64,000 bases of DNA from Bagarius yarrelli (GCA_005784505.1 VCAZ01000124.1:768532-832531); one strand, 5' to 3'. Shown: positions 23,500 through 38,100, counted from the first letter of the stretch. Notes: generated from the sequence alone by a model not told the origin. Translations and numbers: made by a program.

Positions 23500-26400
23500 A
23501 TATATATATATATATATAATATATATTAGTAAAATTGAAAGTATAAATCTGTAGAAATTACAACCAAAAAAAACATGAAACTAGAATTAAAACACAAAAT
23601 CCAATGAAACACGGGTATAAAAAAGAAGATCTTTAATTACTTTGTCGCTCATATCCAACAAGCAAACTTGTTTTTGTAACTTAGACAGGCAGTGAATATT
23701 GTCTATTTTTTTTTTATTTTTGTCTTTGTGCTGTAAGCAAACGTCTCCAGAGGAGCTGAACGACAAACAGGAATTTGATGAAATGCCAATGCAATGAATG
23801 TTTTCAGTTACAGCAGAGTTACAGCTTCTGGCTTGAAAGGTCCCACATACTTAGTAATCAATTTTTTGCTGGGCAGTCACATGTTAAAAGCTACCACCAG
23901 CTTGTATACGCTGTGACCTCACGGCTCACTGTAACATGACATGGGCACTCTTCCAAACTTGAGAACTTCATTGCATCCAATCTTCTACTGCTGGCACATG
24001 AAGTGTTCTTTTGACCACTGGAACATGGGGTTGGTGGGGGCTGAAAAACACAATGGAAAGGGGTAAGCCCCTGTAAATGAATTCTGAGCTCGTGTTCTTG
24101 GCGTACTGGGCCCAGCGTATAAATTCACTCTATCCGGACTGTTCTCATCCACAATAGGGCCTAGTTACCTCCCAAGTTCTTGGTTGAGCCTCTCTCTGCT
24201 TGTCCATTGGATTGCGGGTCGTACCCAGAGGTGAGGCTGACATTTTTGCCCAGGATTTTGAAGAATTCTGCTCATAACCATGACGTGAATTGAGGGCCCC
24301 CGGTCAGACACAAATGTCATTTGGAATGCCGAAGTGCCTGACAAATGTGTGAAGACGGCAGGCCTTGGAGAATCGGTGGATGATGGTAAGTATTGTGGTG
24401 CAATCATGGGAGCATGGAAGGTCTGTGACAAAGTTGATACGGGCGGACCATGGTCTATGTGGGATTGGCAGTGGGTTATAGGAGCCCTTCTGGTAGGTGC
24501 TGTAGGGTCTTGAACTGGGGTGCAAATGGTACATGTTTTCATAAAATTCATAACAACCCTGCGACAATCTGGCCACCAGTAAGTGTTTAAAAGTTTTGTG
24601 GTACTTTTGACACCAGGATGGCCAAAACTTCAGTGAAACCATGACATGACTCTGGAATGTAGAATGCATGGTACATGAACTTTGTTTGGTGGACAGGAAG
24701 CAGGGGAGGGTCATTTTGGTGCTTTGTCACAATTTTCCCATCCAGGTCCCAACAAATGGGAGCTACCACAATTTGTGGGTCTTAGGTGGTACCAAAACCT
24801 GAGGCTAGTTAAAAGGGATTGTTTTATCGGGACAGAGCATCTGCTTTACTGTTTTTTAATCCTGGTCGATAAGTGACTGAAAACTGGAATCTGGTGAAGA
24901 ATAAGGCTCATCGCTTGCTTTGAATTCCATCGTTTGGCTGATTTGAGGAATTCCAAGTTTTTATGATCAGTGATTACCAGAAATGGGTAGATGCTCCCCT
25001 CCAACCAATGCCTCCATTTTGATGCTTTTTTTTTTTTTTTTGATGGCCAGTAGTTCTTAATTCCCCACATCATAGTTACGCTCTGCTGAGGTTGGTGTGC
25101 GCAAGTAGAAGCCCATGAAGCCCGCAGAACCCCAATCCTGGTCCACAGGCATGCTGTGGAACCCGGCATGGCCTGGAGGATGAAGCAGATCATGGGACCA
25201 TCGTGGGGATGGCCCACGATCCGGCTCAGTCGCCGGGACAGTACGTTCCGGTTTTGGTCCCAGCTCTGCCAGGAAGACACTACTCTTACCGCCCCAAAAT
25301 ATTTAGGGGATGTCTTGGCGGGCAGGGTCAGAGCAGGATTGGCATGATCAGTAAACCATGGCGGGGCCGACGTGGCAGGCATAACAATAGTCTCTGGTGT
25401 AGCAGGCATAAACATAACAGTCTCGGGCCTCACAGGCATAACAACAGTCTCTGGTGTAGCAGGCACAATACTAACAGTTTCTGGCATGTTAGACATAACA
25501 ATAACAGACTCAGATATATCAGGCATAACAATAACAGACTCAGATATATCAGGCATAACAATATCAGTCTCAGGCTTGGCAGGCATAACAATATCAGACT
25601 CCAGCATGGCAGGAACGGCGTGAGCCTCCTCTGGCTGGGCATGAAGCGCTGGGTCTGGCTCCGGATCTTGCTCTTGGGCAGGCTTGGGAGCGCAGGACGA
25701 GCAGTATGTGGCCCAGACACAGAGGATGGCTACCCCATTAAAGGCAGTGCTGCGGATAAATGCATATCCTCTTCGAGGGCCTGAGCTAAGGCTCTTGGGA
25801 GTCCCACAGCCCTAGTCGTCCCCAGACTGGACACCAGTCTTAGCGGCAATGTGGCGGCCATCGTGGCGTTTGGCTGGGGCACGGCGGCCATCGTGGCACT
25901 TCTGGGTTTCTCATCTGTTAACCCCACTGTGAAGGATGACCCGCTAAACCGCAAAGCGCTTGGTCAATATATTCCGCCAGGGACCAGTGAATTTTTTCCC
26001 CGGCATCATATACTGAATTGGGTAATTTAGTCCACAGAACTCCTCAACATAATCCTCTATGGAGGAATTGCCTTGCTGCAGGCGAAGCAGACAGTTAACT
26101 GCTGGGTTCATCTTTGGTGGTTTGTTCTGTAACGGAATCCACTGAGGCAAGATATATTTAGAACCCAGGGTGCAGTTTATTTACAGAATGTGAAACAAAC
26201 AAACATAAACTAAACTTGGCAGACTTGACACTAACACTTGACATCCATAATGTTCATAAACATGAACAATAGCGTCTACAAGAACTCACCACAGTTGTAC
26301 AGGGAACAATCATCCACAAAGACAAGACAGACAAGAACTAATGAACTAAACAAGACACACCTGAGACAGTGAACAACACATGACTGAACAACCAATGAGA

Positions 26401-29400
26401 ACAAGACACAGAGAAAAGGGAATCACAAGACAGGAAGACAAGAGGACAAAACAGGAAGTAAACAAAACCAAAAACATGACTGAAGCTAGACTAGCTAGCT
26501 AGCATAGCAGAGTAAGCTAGCTAGCAAGCTAACATAAACAAAACAAAACATGAAACAAGAACCTTACATCTAGCATTTTTTACTTACACAGATATTTTCC
26601 TACAGGAGTGTAACAAAAGTTTTTGTTTTAAATTTAAACGCTTTTGTGATGAGGAAAAATCTTAAACATTTTTTTTATTAACAAAAAACCTAATAAATTT
26701 GATATTGTATCTAAAATGCAAGTTACTCAGTATAAATGTCCTCTTGTGACAAAGCCATTTTTATTTAAAAAAAGATTGTGTTATAAGTTATTCAACAAAA
26801 AAATCATAGCTATCCAAAAATGCACATTATCCAAACTCCAAAGTGTTAGTCTGTTAGTAGTGTTAAGCTAAATTGTATAACGAATACATGTATGACTGAG
26901 GACCTCACATCTCACTATCCCTACATAAAGTTTATTTTGTAAACTAGGAAATATTACTTTTATTGAATGTATCTGAAAATAAGCATTTTTTGTAAAGTAT
27001 TAAGTTTGCTAGCATTTGCTTTATAAGTGTGAGAGTTCAGTAAGGATTAACAATAGCACTCAATTTTGGTTTGCCCACAGTGTCCTGCAGAGATCTAACA
27101 GCAGAAAGATCCAAAGTATCATTACAGAGCCAGGGTAAGATCAAGACCATCCTCATGACCATCACTGATACATCCTGGTGTTATGCGTGTTTCCGGTCTT
27201 TTACAGCTATTCTAGTTAAACTGTATTTTTATCAGTGAATGACATTATCTTAAACATACACTGTAGATTAAACTGAAATAAGAGTTTGTTCTTGAGGTCT
27301 CACTATATGACATCATGATTTTACAGGTGTGAACCTTTACCCGTTGAAACTGATGTTCAGAAAAAATGCAAATTTTTTCTTCTCAAGAAGTTTCAGCATG
27401 TTAATGAGGTGGTAACAAGCCAGGGAAACCCAACACTTCTTAATGAGATTTACACAGAGCTCTACATCACAGAAGGAGACAATGGAAAAGTCAATAATGA
27501 ACATGAGGTGAAACAGATCGAGGCAGCATTCAGGAGAGCACCAGAAGAAGAAACACCAATCAGATGCAATGACATCTTTAAACCCTTATCTGAAGAAGAC
27601 AAACCCATCAGGAGCGTTCTGACAAAGGGAGTTGCTGGCATTGGAAAAACAGTCTCTGTGCAGAAATTCATTCTAGACTGGGCTGAAGAGAACACAAATC
27701 AGGATATTCATCTCATCTTTCCACTTCCTTTTAGAGCACTCAATTTAATAAAGGATCAAACACTGAGTCTGATGAAACTTCTACATTTCTTTTTTAAGGA
27801 GATAAAAAAAAACATTTCCATGTTAGACAAAGTTCTGTTCATTTTTGATGGTTTGGATGAGTGTCGTTTCTCTCTGGATTTCCAGAACACAGTGAGAGTG
27901 TGTGATGTAACTGAATCAGCATCAGTGCCTGTGCTGCTGATAAACCTTATTAAAGGGAATCTGCTTCCGTCTCTGCTCTCATCTGGATCACCTCCCGACC
28001 AGCAGCAGCTGATCAAATCCCCTCTGAGTGCTTTAATCGAGTCACAGAGGTACGCGGGTTTAACGACCCACAGAAGAAAGAATATTTCAGGAAGAGGATC
28101 AGTGATCAGAGCCTAAGCAACAGAATCATCACACACCTGAAGTCATTAAGAAGCCTCTACATCATGTGTCACATCCCAGTCTTCTGCTGGATTTCAGCCA
28201 CTGTTTTAGAGAGAATGTTGGGTGAAACAGAGGATAAAGAGATTCCCAAGACTCTGACTCAAATGTACACACACTTCCTCATCATTCAAATAAACATCAT
28301 AAGAGAGAAATACTTAGATAAGCAGGAGAGTAATGAAGAAATGGTTTTGAAACTGGGTAAATTGGCTTTTCAGCAGCTGATGAAAGCGAACCTCATCTTC
28401 TATGAGGAAGACCTGATTGAATGTGGCATTAATGTGACAGAAGCATCAGTGTATTCTGGTGTGTGTACACAGATCTTCAGAGAGGAGTTTGAACTTCACC
28501 AGAGTAAAGTGTACTGCTTTGTTCATCTGAGCATTCAGGAACATCTTGCAGCTTTGTATGTGCACCTGACATCCATGAAAGAAAGAAAAAATATTCTTCA
28601 GTGTTCTACAGTGTTGGTTAATCAACAAAGTTTGTTTTCTAAAATGTGGATACGGCTGAAAGAGACTACAATGTCAGATGTACACAAGACTGCTGTAGAT
28701 CAGGCTATACAAAGTAAAAATGGACATCTGGATCTTTTCCTTCGTTTTCTTTTGGGTCTCTCACTGGAGTCAAATCAGAACCTCCTACAAACCTTAGTAA
28801 AACACGGAAGAAGCAGCTCTCAAAATCACAAAGAAACTGTTTACTACATCAAGGAGAAGATCAGAGAGAATCCCTCAACAGAAAAAACTATCAATCTGTT
28901 TCACTGTCTGAATGAACTAAATGATCATTCTTTGGTTGAAGAAATTCAACAATTTTTGCAGTCTGGAAATTTACAAAATATGAAACTTTCTTCTTCTCAC
29001 TGGTCAGCTGTGGTATTTGTGTTACTGACATCGATGCAGGAACATGATGTGTTTGACCTTAACAAATATATTACAAAACATTGTACATCAGATGAGGTTC
29101 TTCAAAAGCTCCTTCCTGTTATTGCGTCATCCAGAAAAGCTGAGTAAGTAAAGCTGAATCTAGCCAAATTAGGAGCTGTATGTACAATGTGCTTTATATT
29201 CTTGCCCCTTATGTAAATTACAACTCTGTACACAATAATTATATATTATTTATTTGTATTATTGTTATGTAATAATGAATCAATGTCTCAAATCAAATGG
29301 GGTATGCAACTATAATCCATATATAAATTAAGGTGTAAACTTGCTTTAAAAAAATATTATCAAGACAAGAAGTCTTTATTGTAGTCCTATGTAAAACAAC

Positions 29401-32086
29401 AACACAAAATTAGACAAAACAACAAAGAGCTACATTAAACAATGAACAGCACAGATCTGAGGAATACAGAATTCACTGGCTCATATTATCTCTCAGTACT
29501 GGGAGCCAGTGAAGCAATGGGGTGGTGTGTAAAATTTTGGTAGGTTGAAAACAACTCCTGCCGCTGCATCCTAAATCATCCGCAGTTTACAAATTACCCT
29601 CAGAGTTAGACCTGCCAGGATGAGTTGCAGTAGTCTAGTTTAAAATTCACAAGCAACTGAGTGGCCTTAGTAGATAAGATTGGTCAAATTCTCCTGATAT
29701 AAGGAGGATAAACCTGCAGAATCGTGTTAACTTAGCAAAATGTAACAAAAGGGTAAGTTATTGTCCATGATTACCCTAAGTATGCGGCCAGTGGTCAAAG
29801 AAATCAGCAAATTGTCCATGGCGATTAATGATCCTGGCATGGTAACAAATTAGCTGGAATGAAGAGCATTTCTGGTTTACAAGGGTTAAATTTCAGCTGA
29901 TGAGCTGCCATTCACAATAATATGTCTGCCAGGCATGCCGATATCCGGGAGGAATCTGTGGTTTCTGAGGAAAGAAAGGAAAAGTCAAGTTTGGTGTCTT
30001 TAGCATAACAGTGGAAGAAGAAACCTAGTGAAAAAAAATAATTTTACCAAGTGAGTGGATATAGATGTAGAAAGAGAAGGTTGATTATATACAGTACATT
30101 CAAGTAATTTTGAAAGAAAAGAAAGAAGTGAAACCGGTCTGTAGTTGATGTCTGAGGGGTCCAGAGTAGGCTTCTTTAGAATATGAATAACCCTCTTAAA
30201 GAAGCCATTGACGACTAAAAAGATAAACGGCAGAAGATCTGGAGAGATGGTCTGAAGCATTGATGAAGGGATTGCGTCCAGTGGACAGTGATAGGATTAC
30301 TCTTGGTCAAAAAAAGTTGCTAATTATTAATTGCAGTATTGGTCCAGGAAGTTTAGTGACGGTGCAGTCATAAGTGGTGACTGATGGTGGCTCATGGTAG
30401 AGGTGTTGGACTACCAACCTGAGCATTGCGGGTTCAATTCCCAGCTCCACCATTGCTGGGCCCCTGAGCAAGGTCCTTAACCCCTAATTGCTCAGTTGTA
30501 CAAATGAGATAAATCTAAGTTGCTCTGGATAAGGACGACTGCTAAATGCCGTAAATGTAAAATATAATTAATCTAGATATATGAAAAAGAAAGCTTTTAC
30601 ATAGACAGTCAGTTTCTTATGCCGCTTTATCATAAAAAAGGAAAATGTTTAGGCTGGTACCTGTCAGCATATTTGAGCAGGGCTATGGGAACAGGATATG
30701 ATTCAGTATTTTATGATCTATAATCTTACAGGGCTTTCATCCTACTTCCCTAAGGTAGGCAGGCCATAAACCGTTTAACTTACTGTCACGTGAGAGCCCT
30801 TGACCACTAGCTCCTTTGAACATACTAATCAGCTACTAGAATGTTTTAGTATGTCTCACTTTTGACAGCTATAACTGCCCTGTAAAGCTAAAAATTCTGT
30901 GATGGGAGTTCTCTGTGCCTTTTTTTTTTTTTTATATACAACATGGTAAACATCATCAAATATACAGTATTTCTAAATGTGTAGATGATTGAGTCTCTTT
31001 TTGTAAGGACATAAGTGCAGTGGCAATAGAACTAACCAAGTAATAAAACCTAAGTAACAATGTATTAATTAAAAACAAGATATCTCTAGGGTTTTCAGAA
31101 TCTAAACACACTTATTTTTTCTTTGGATGTTAAATGTAGTGCTTTTACTTGTATTCTAGTACCACTATATCCTGTTTATAGTAAGTTATTAAAAGAACAA
31201 ATGTACAAGAATTTTCTCACTAATTATTGCATCATGTATATATTTTGTTTGTTTTGTAGGTTTATCAATTGTGGTCTGAATGAAAAAAGTTGTGTAGCTC
31301 TGGCTTCAGTGTTTAGCTCAGAATCCTCTAATTTAAGAGAATTGAATCTGTCTAAGAATAGCCTAAAATTTTCGACGGTTGAGCTTCTATCTGCTGTACT
31401 GAAGAATCCTAACTGTAAATTGGATAAACTAAGGTAAGAGCTTCTTTTTGTCATATGACCGCACAACAAATCAAATTAACTAATAGACTCATTTTCAGGT
31501 ACAGTCTTAAATATGCTAAGGAGGAAAAAATCATTTAATTGCACAATGATTAATATCTAATTAGATCTGTTATGTTATTTTACTACATAAAGAATGAAGT
31601 ATATTTATCTGAATTTTCCGCTAAATTTAGAATTTTGTGATAATAACAAATGTTTAAAATTAGAAATGACATTTTTTATGAACAAAATGTGCTCACTTTT
31701 AATTTGATGCCTGCTACAGATTTTAAAATAGTTGGCACAGGGCATGTTTACCATGGTGTATCATCACCTCTACTTTTCAAAATGGTTTAAAGGCAGCTGA
31801 GCATCCAGGTTATAAGTTTATGTAGTTTTGTTGTTGAAATTTGGTCCCATTCTTGCATAATGCAGGTTTCCATTTTCTGAAGCGTTAGTGGTCCTCTTTG
31901 ACGCATTTTTTATCTAATGATAAGCCATATGCATTTATGCACCCCCATATTGCATCTGATTGAAGTCTTTTACTATTTATTCATTTATCTTCTATACCCG
32001 CTTATTCCCTAATTCGGGGTCATAGAGATCTGATGGAGCCTATCCCAGCCCTCTCTGAGACAGGCTGACAGTCCATCACAGGGCCC

Positions 32087-32121
<35 letters not shown>

Positions 32122-35100
32122 ACTCGTATGGGCAATTTAGAATCACAAATCAACCTAACGTACATGTTTTTGGACCTGGGACCTTCTTGCTGAGAGGCAT
32201 CAGTGCTAACCAACAAGCCACTGTATTGTTGAATTTTAAATTATTAAATAGCATCCCAAGTTTTCCAGAATTTTGGTTGTAGGCGAGCATCAGTGTTTTG
32301 AATTTGATGAGTGCAGCTACTGAAAGCAAGTCAAGGAAGCGCAGCAGTGGGGTAGTGTGTGCTTGTAATTTAACTTTGTTATTTGTTTTTCAACTGGAAT
32401 CTAATTGGAAACTACACTTATATAATTTAGGACTATTTTTTGATAGGATGATTATAAATGACTTTTTAATGATAATTTCTGTGTCCGTCTCTGCAGGATG
32501 TGTGATTGTGAAATTTCAATTGAAGGCTGTGCTGCTCTGAGTTCAGCTCTGAGATCAAACCCCTCACACCTGAAAGAACTGGATCTGTCAAGAAATAAAC
32601 TCGGAGATTCAGGAGTAAAGAGTCTCTCTGCTGTACTGAAGGATCCCCACTGCAAACTGGAGACACTGAGGTAAGATCATCTACTCCTCAGTAAGACACA
32701 TTCTCCATATATGAGACTGAAGCAGATGTATTCATTTCAGCATCAAACATTCTGAGGAATAGTACATGGTTTGGATTTATATTTTAAACAAACAATGTAA
32801 ATAATAAAGCAAAAATATAACTCCGGTACATAAACAACATCATGGTTTGGTTTAGTGAAGTAACTTTTAGGCTTATTTTAAGCATTGTTTTTCTTCTGAA
32901 ATTCTGGCATAGAATTATGCTTGCAAAATTCTTAATTCAAAACATTAGTACAATTACATTTACAGCATTTGGCAGACGTCCTTATCCAGAGCGACTTACA
33001 TTTCTCTTATTTATACATTTATACATGCAATTAGCGGTTAAGGGCCTTGCTCAGGGACCCACAGTGGTGGCTTGGTGGTGCTGGGAATCGAACCCCAGTC
33101 TTTCTGGGTTCAGTTCAACACACTAACCAGTGGGCCACCACTTCCCCAATTAACTGTACTAATGCACGGTAATCCACATTATTAAAAAAAAAAAAGGCTT
33201 GACTATCAATTCTCTTTTAAATCACTTGTTTAAACTGAACTGGAGAGCAGAACAGTAAAGTTTGCTTTTTTATATCTGTTCATGTCCAAGGAGGAGCTAG
33301 GAAGAAGTAAACTTGATAAAAGCGTAAGCCATCTTTTGGCAAGCAAAAAAAGGATGTAGGGTAAGAGCAGGTCCTATCCAAGAGGTCACAAAAAAAAGAA
33401 ATGCAAAAAAAGGAAATTGGGTAAAGGCAAATACTTTTTTACAACACTGTATTTGGTGCCTTTGTATAGTTCCTCCCAATTAATATGACTAAATGTTAAT
33501 GTAAATTATTATGTTGACAATAAAAAATTGTACATTTTAAAAGCAGCATTGCAAGCCAAAGCCATGGAACCACCGCACTAATAGTTTACAGAAGAGCTTG
33601 TATGTTACGAATCAATGTTATTTTTATTTGAAGTTCTACCTTTACATATTTAGATCTTGATGTCCAATTCCAATTTTGTGTCTATATCCAATGTTTTTAA
33701 AGACCCGTTTACTTCTTTTAGGATGGCCCGGTAGCCGAAATCTGCATTCACACTATACAAACCAAAAGTAAAACAATAATCAATGAACGGGATGGACGAA
33801 GACGCTAGTTTACATGTCCGATTTATATATGATTTATTTCCCTATACGAAGAATTCCTGAATCTGAAATGCGCCACATTAGAGAAAAAAAATCGGAATTG
33901 GGTCATTTGATAAACGCAGTGTAGATGCGGCCTAAAATTGAAAAGATCAGTACTGGTTTACTAGATTGCCTCTGCTAGAAAAGGTTGAAAAAAGAGCAAC
34001 AAAAGGATTTTTATTAGTTTTTTAAATAAAGTGTGAGTTTAGGTATTGAGCAGATTCTTTCTGCAATCACACTTTGGCCTTTCCAAAGCTGGTAAAGGTT
34101 AATTTTTGTTTCAAAACCTTTGTTGCTCATTTTTTTCTGTGAACTCTTAATTTAGCCTTCTGGTTCATTTTGTTCTTTATTAGTTGTGATATTTTGTGAT
34201 ATGGTCTCTCTTTTTCTAATTTTCAAAGTGTTAATTGTGATAACTTCACCCATTTCATGTGGATAATGTTGCTGATGGAATACTGAAAATTTACTAATTT
34301 TTTTTTGTTGGCTCTCTTCATGGTTTGTAAAGTTTGGGTTTGTAAATAAACGCACACTTATGTACAAACCCAAATTTTACAAATCATGAAGAGAGACAAC
34401 CATGCACAAAGACAAAGTTAAATCTAATCTAATGTAAATTGATGATTTGAAAGATTATGAATCAATTATGAAAGAACAATTAACATTTTTAAAATAGTTT
34501 CCCCAATTATGAAGTTCATATTGATTAAAGACTGCAGTGAATCTTTGATGGAAATGTTTTTAAAGTTAGTAAAATTTCCCTTGTATCCCTAACTTAAGGT
34601 GAATAGCGTTTCATTGTTTCTCTGCAGGTTATGTGGTTGTGGTTTCTTAGATGAAGGCTGTATTGCTCTGACTTTAGCCCTAAGATCAAACTTCTTACAA
34701 CTGAAGGAACTAGATCTCTCTTGGAATACCTTCAAAGACTCAGGAGTGAATCTTCTCTGTGCTGGACTGGAGAATCTTCACTGTAAACTGGAAACACTAA
34801 AGTAAGATCTTTTCTATGAGAATAACTTGACCTTAGTAAGACATACTGCGTTAAAAAAATGATCCGACTCAGATCGGATTTAGGCCTCATTCATGGAAAT
34901 AAATTGGATATGAATCGGATACATGCATTAGCGCCTGCTGTGTAAGGAGTAAGATCGGATTTTCACCTGTTAATGTGAGTCAAACGTCATTAAATAAGCG
35001 ACGATGGCGCGTGAATAGGCGGAGTGGAATAGGCGGTGAATAATTGGGCCGCTTATTTCTTTTAACCAAGCAAATAGCAAAAAATGGTACATCTGTCAAT

Positions 35101-38100
35101 CAGCATTGTTACCAGAAAAATGTAAAAAGTATTAAAAGAATTTATTTTGCCTTAAGGAAAACACAAGAACTTTGGCCTAACATGTGGATTCTCAGAACAG
35201 CGCTCGAGCTGACGTCTGGCAAGTTCTTGACCATTCCAACCAACTTATTTCCCTAATTTAGCGCTCTGCAACTTTTGGCTTTTTCCAAAATTAAAAATTG
35301 CATTGAGAGAAAACAGATTTTAGAACATGCCACGACGAAGATACAGAGCAGTGTTTTGGAAACCATAAAACAATTATTTTAATAGGCCATTTCAATACAC
35401 CTTGTGTGTTGTTTTTTTCTATTAGCATTGCAACAGTACAGAAACACTCTTTGTCATTACATCTCAATGTAAATACCTAAGTCCTTGTATGTTAATGTCA
35501 ATTCTTGTTTTGCGCAAAAAGCAAAGAAATATAGGAAAGATAGATATACATCATCTTTTTTTTTGTTTAAAAACCTAATTGACTAGTCTCCTGCTTACGT
35601 TGGTAAGTCACTCGTTGTCTGCCTGCTTCTCCCTGGTCTTACTTATATTTTTTTTATGAATTTGCTGCAATTTGTACATTCCTTTGTTTGGAGGATTCCA
35701 TAAACTTCCTGTCTTATACAGTGAGGGGAAAAATGATTTGATCTTTTGTTGATTATGTACATTTTTTCTCTGACAAAGAAATGGCCAATTTATCCTTTTA
35801 TTGTTATCTTTATTCTAACAGTGAGAGTCAGAATAACAACAAAAAACTCCAAAAAAACTCATTTTAAAAAAGTTATAAATTAATTTGCATTTTAATGACT
35901 GAAATAAGTATTAGATTCCCTATCATTTAGCAGGATTTCTGGCTCCCAGGTGTCTTTTATACAGGTCATAAGCTAAGATTAAAAGCAAAAGGGTCTCTCT
36001 TAAAGGGACTTACTTAAAGGGACGCTCTTAAATGACGTGCTTGTAATCACAGCTGGTTACCTGTACAAAAGACACCTGTCCACAAAACAATCAATCATAT
36101 TCCTAACTCTTCACCATGGCCAAGACCAAAGGGCTATCCAAGGACGTTTGGAAAAAGATTTTAGACCTACACAGGGCTGGAATAGGCTACAAGACCATCA
36201 CCAAGCAAGTTGGTGAGATGGTGACAACAGTTGGTGCTATTATTCGCAAATGGAAGGAACAAAAAATAACTGCCTCAGTCTGGGGCTCCATGCAAAATCT
36301 TTTTATTTAAAGTGTCAATAATCCTGAAAACAGTGGGAAATTATCTCAGAACTACACAGGAGGATCTTATCAATGACCATAATCACAAAAAGAAACAATT
36401 GGTAACACAATACGCTGTAAAGGACTGAATTCCTAAAGCTATGGTTTTGATTCCTTAGCTGATACTAAGGAGAACTGGGTAAAAGTGTTGTGGTCAGATG
36501 AGACTAAAATCATTCGGGGAACAAGGAATTCTAACTATGAAGCACACCATTTACAAATTAGTGAAGGGAGCTGAAGGTTCAAGTTGTCAAACATCAGCCT
36601 CAAAATCTTAATGACTTGGAGAGTGGAACCAAATAATATTCAATTATAATATAATTATAATTAAAATTATATACTAATCAATTCTTTGTCAGTGGGCAAG
36701 GATACAAAATCAGCAGGGAATCTTACACCCCTGTAAAGGGGTAAACTTTTTGTGCCTGTATTCTTCTAAAAGTTTCTATGCTGGTTGTTGCTTGCTTAAG
36801 AGCAGCACAATTCCTACAACTATTGCGATTTAGCGATTCATTTCCCTTTTAACAGTGCATTACAAATGTGAAAATAAATACACATATAACATCTTATGTA
36901 AACAGTCAACCGGTATCTTTCAATAAAAATGACAAAAAAGCTGTGCATCTATGCACTATTCTCTTTTTACATTTATGTTTCTGGAATTTGGCAGACACTC
37001 ATTTGCAATGACTCACATTTATCTAACTTGGCAGTCGAGGGTTAAGGGTTTTTATCAAGGACCCAGTAGTGGCAGAATGGTGGTCCTGGAACTGCTTCTG
37101 ATTAGCAGTCTAACACTTTTAACCATTTGTTTACTGCAGGTTGTGTGGTTGTGGTGTATCAAATAAAGGATGTGTTGCTTTAACTTCAGCTTTTACATCA
37201 AACCCGTCACACCTAAGGGAACTGGATCTGTCTTGGAATAAAATCAACGACTCAGGAATAAAACATCTTTCTGCTGTTCTGAAAAATCTTCAGTGTAAAC
37301 TGCAGACACTAAGGTAATATGTCTCTTTCTTAGTTATCTGACCTAATTCTTAGTCTTATACATTGTCTAATAGCTAGACCGAACCAGACGTTTTGGGTTT
37401 AACTTAAAAATTAGGGAGACCAGAATTCATAAACCATACTCCTTAATGGCCATAACCAACAATTTTTAACTCTGGGCGGAGTGAAAAATAGCTTATGAGA
37501 CAATGTCTCTTTGGATAGAAATCACAACCTTATTATGCTTCTTCTTGTGTCATTCTGGAATACGCATTCACAAGTTATTTTCAGTGCCCTGGCTGCGAGA
37601 GGTTCTTACCTACGTTTTGACAGTACATGTCCGTTATCCATTATTCTTGAAGTAAAGTTGTCCTGTCCCCTTAGCAGCAAAACAACCGAACGCATAATAT
37701 TTCCCTATTTTCCCTAGTTCCCCATGTTTGATGGTGGGGATGGTGTTCTTGAGATCATAAGCAGCATTTCTCCTTCTCAAACACTGCAAGTGCCAAAGAG
37801 CTTGATTATGGTCTTCTCTGACAACACTTTCACCCAGTTTTCCTCTAAATCATTCAGATGTTTGTTTGCAAACTTCAGATGGACTGTACAGGTGTTGCCA
37901 CTTTCTCTTTGCTCTTTGGTCTCAGCCATGGTGGGGGGAATCTGATTGAATAATTAACTGCTTCTGCAGACAAGTGTCTCATTTACAGGTTACAGGCTGA
38001 AATTCGAAGCACTCCCTTCAAGAGTGTCCCTTTGAGAGTGTCTCTTTAGGAGATTTCCTTTAAGAGAGTACTCATAATCTCTTCTTGTTACCTGTATACC

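Larger units (their letters stand above)
22520..23816 (+). repeat. Tandem triplication around NLR exons 5 and 6, third copy cut
   Basis: Three copies of a roughly 500-bp unit: about 22520-22980, 22984-23530 and 23551-23816. Each contains caaacgtctccagaggagct and gccaatgcaatgaatgtttt. The first two carry one repeat-peptide exon each. The third ends at cagttacagcag, where a gypsy element begins, so its exon is missing. A (TA)n expansion (23463-23522) lies in the second copy. Confidence 0.88.
23817..26568 (-). mobile_element. Ty3/gypsy LTR retrotransposon 1, internally deleted and truncated
   Basis: Minus-strand order from the right: LTR (26129-26568), gag-like segment (about 25944-26128), a proline/glutamate repeat region (25371-25610), RNase H remains (about 24850-25100) and integrase remains (about 23820-24720). 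Most of the protease and reverse transcriptase is missing and several frames are broken. The 3' end stops at 23817 without a second LTR, inside the third tandem unit. It lies in NLR intron 6 in antisense orientation. It is a decayed copy with no coding capacity. Confidence 0.8.

Noticed and set aside
22520..23816. CRISPR-like regularly spaced repeats
   Set aside because: Units are about 500 bp and contain exons; this is a eukaryotic tandem duplication, not an array with spacers.
24846..25607. 253-codon minus-strand frame as a host gene
   Set aside because: It fuses the repeat linker of gypsy 1 with a broken RNase H segment; it is transposon sequence, not a host gene.
25203..25784. 193-codon plus-strand frame rich in His-Asn repeats
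   Set aside because: Antisense shadow of the 30-bp minisatellite and of gypsy 1 sequence.
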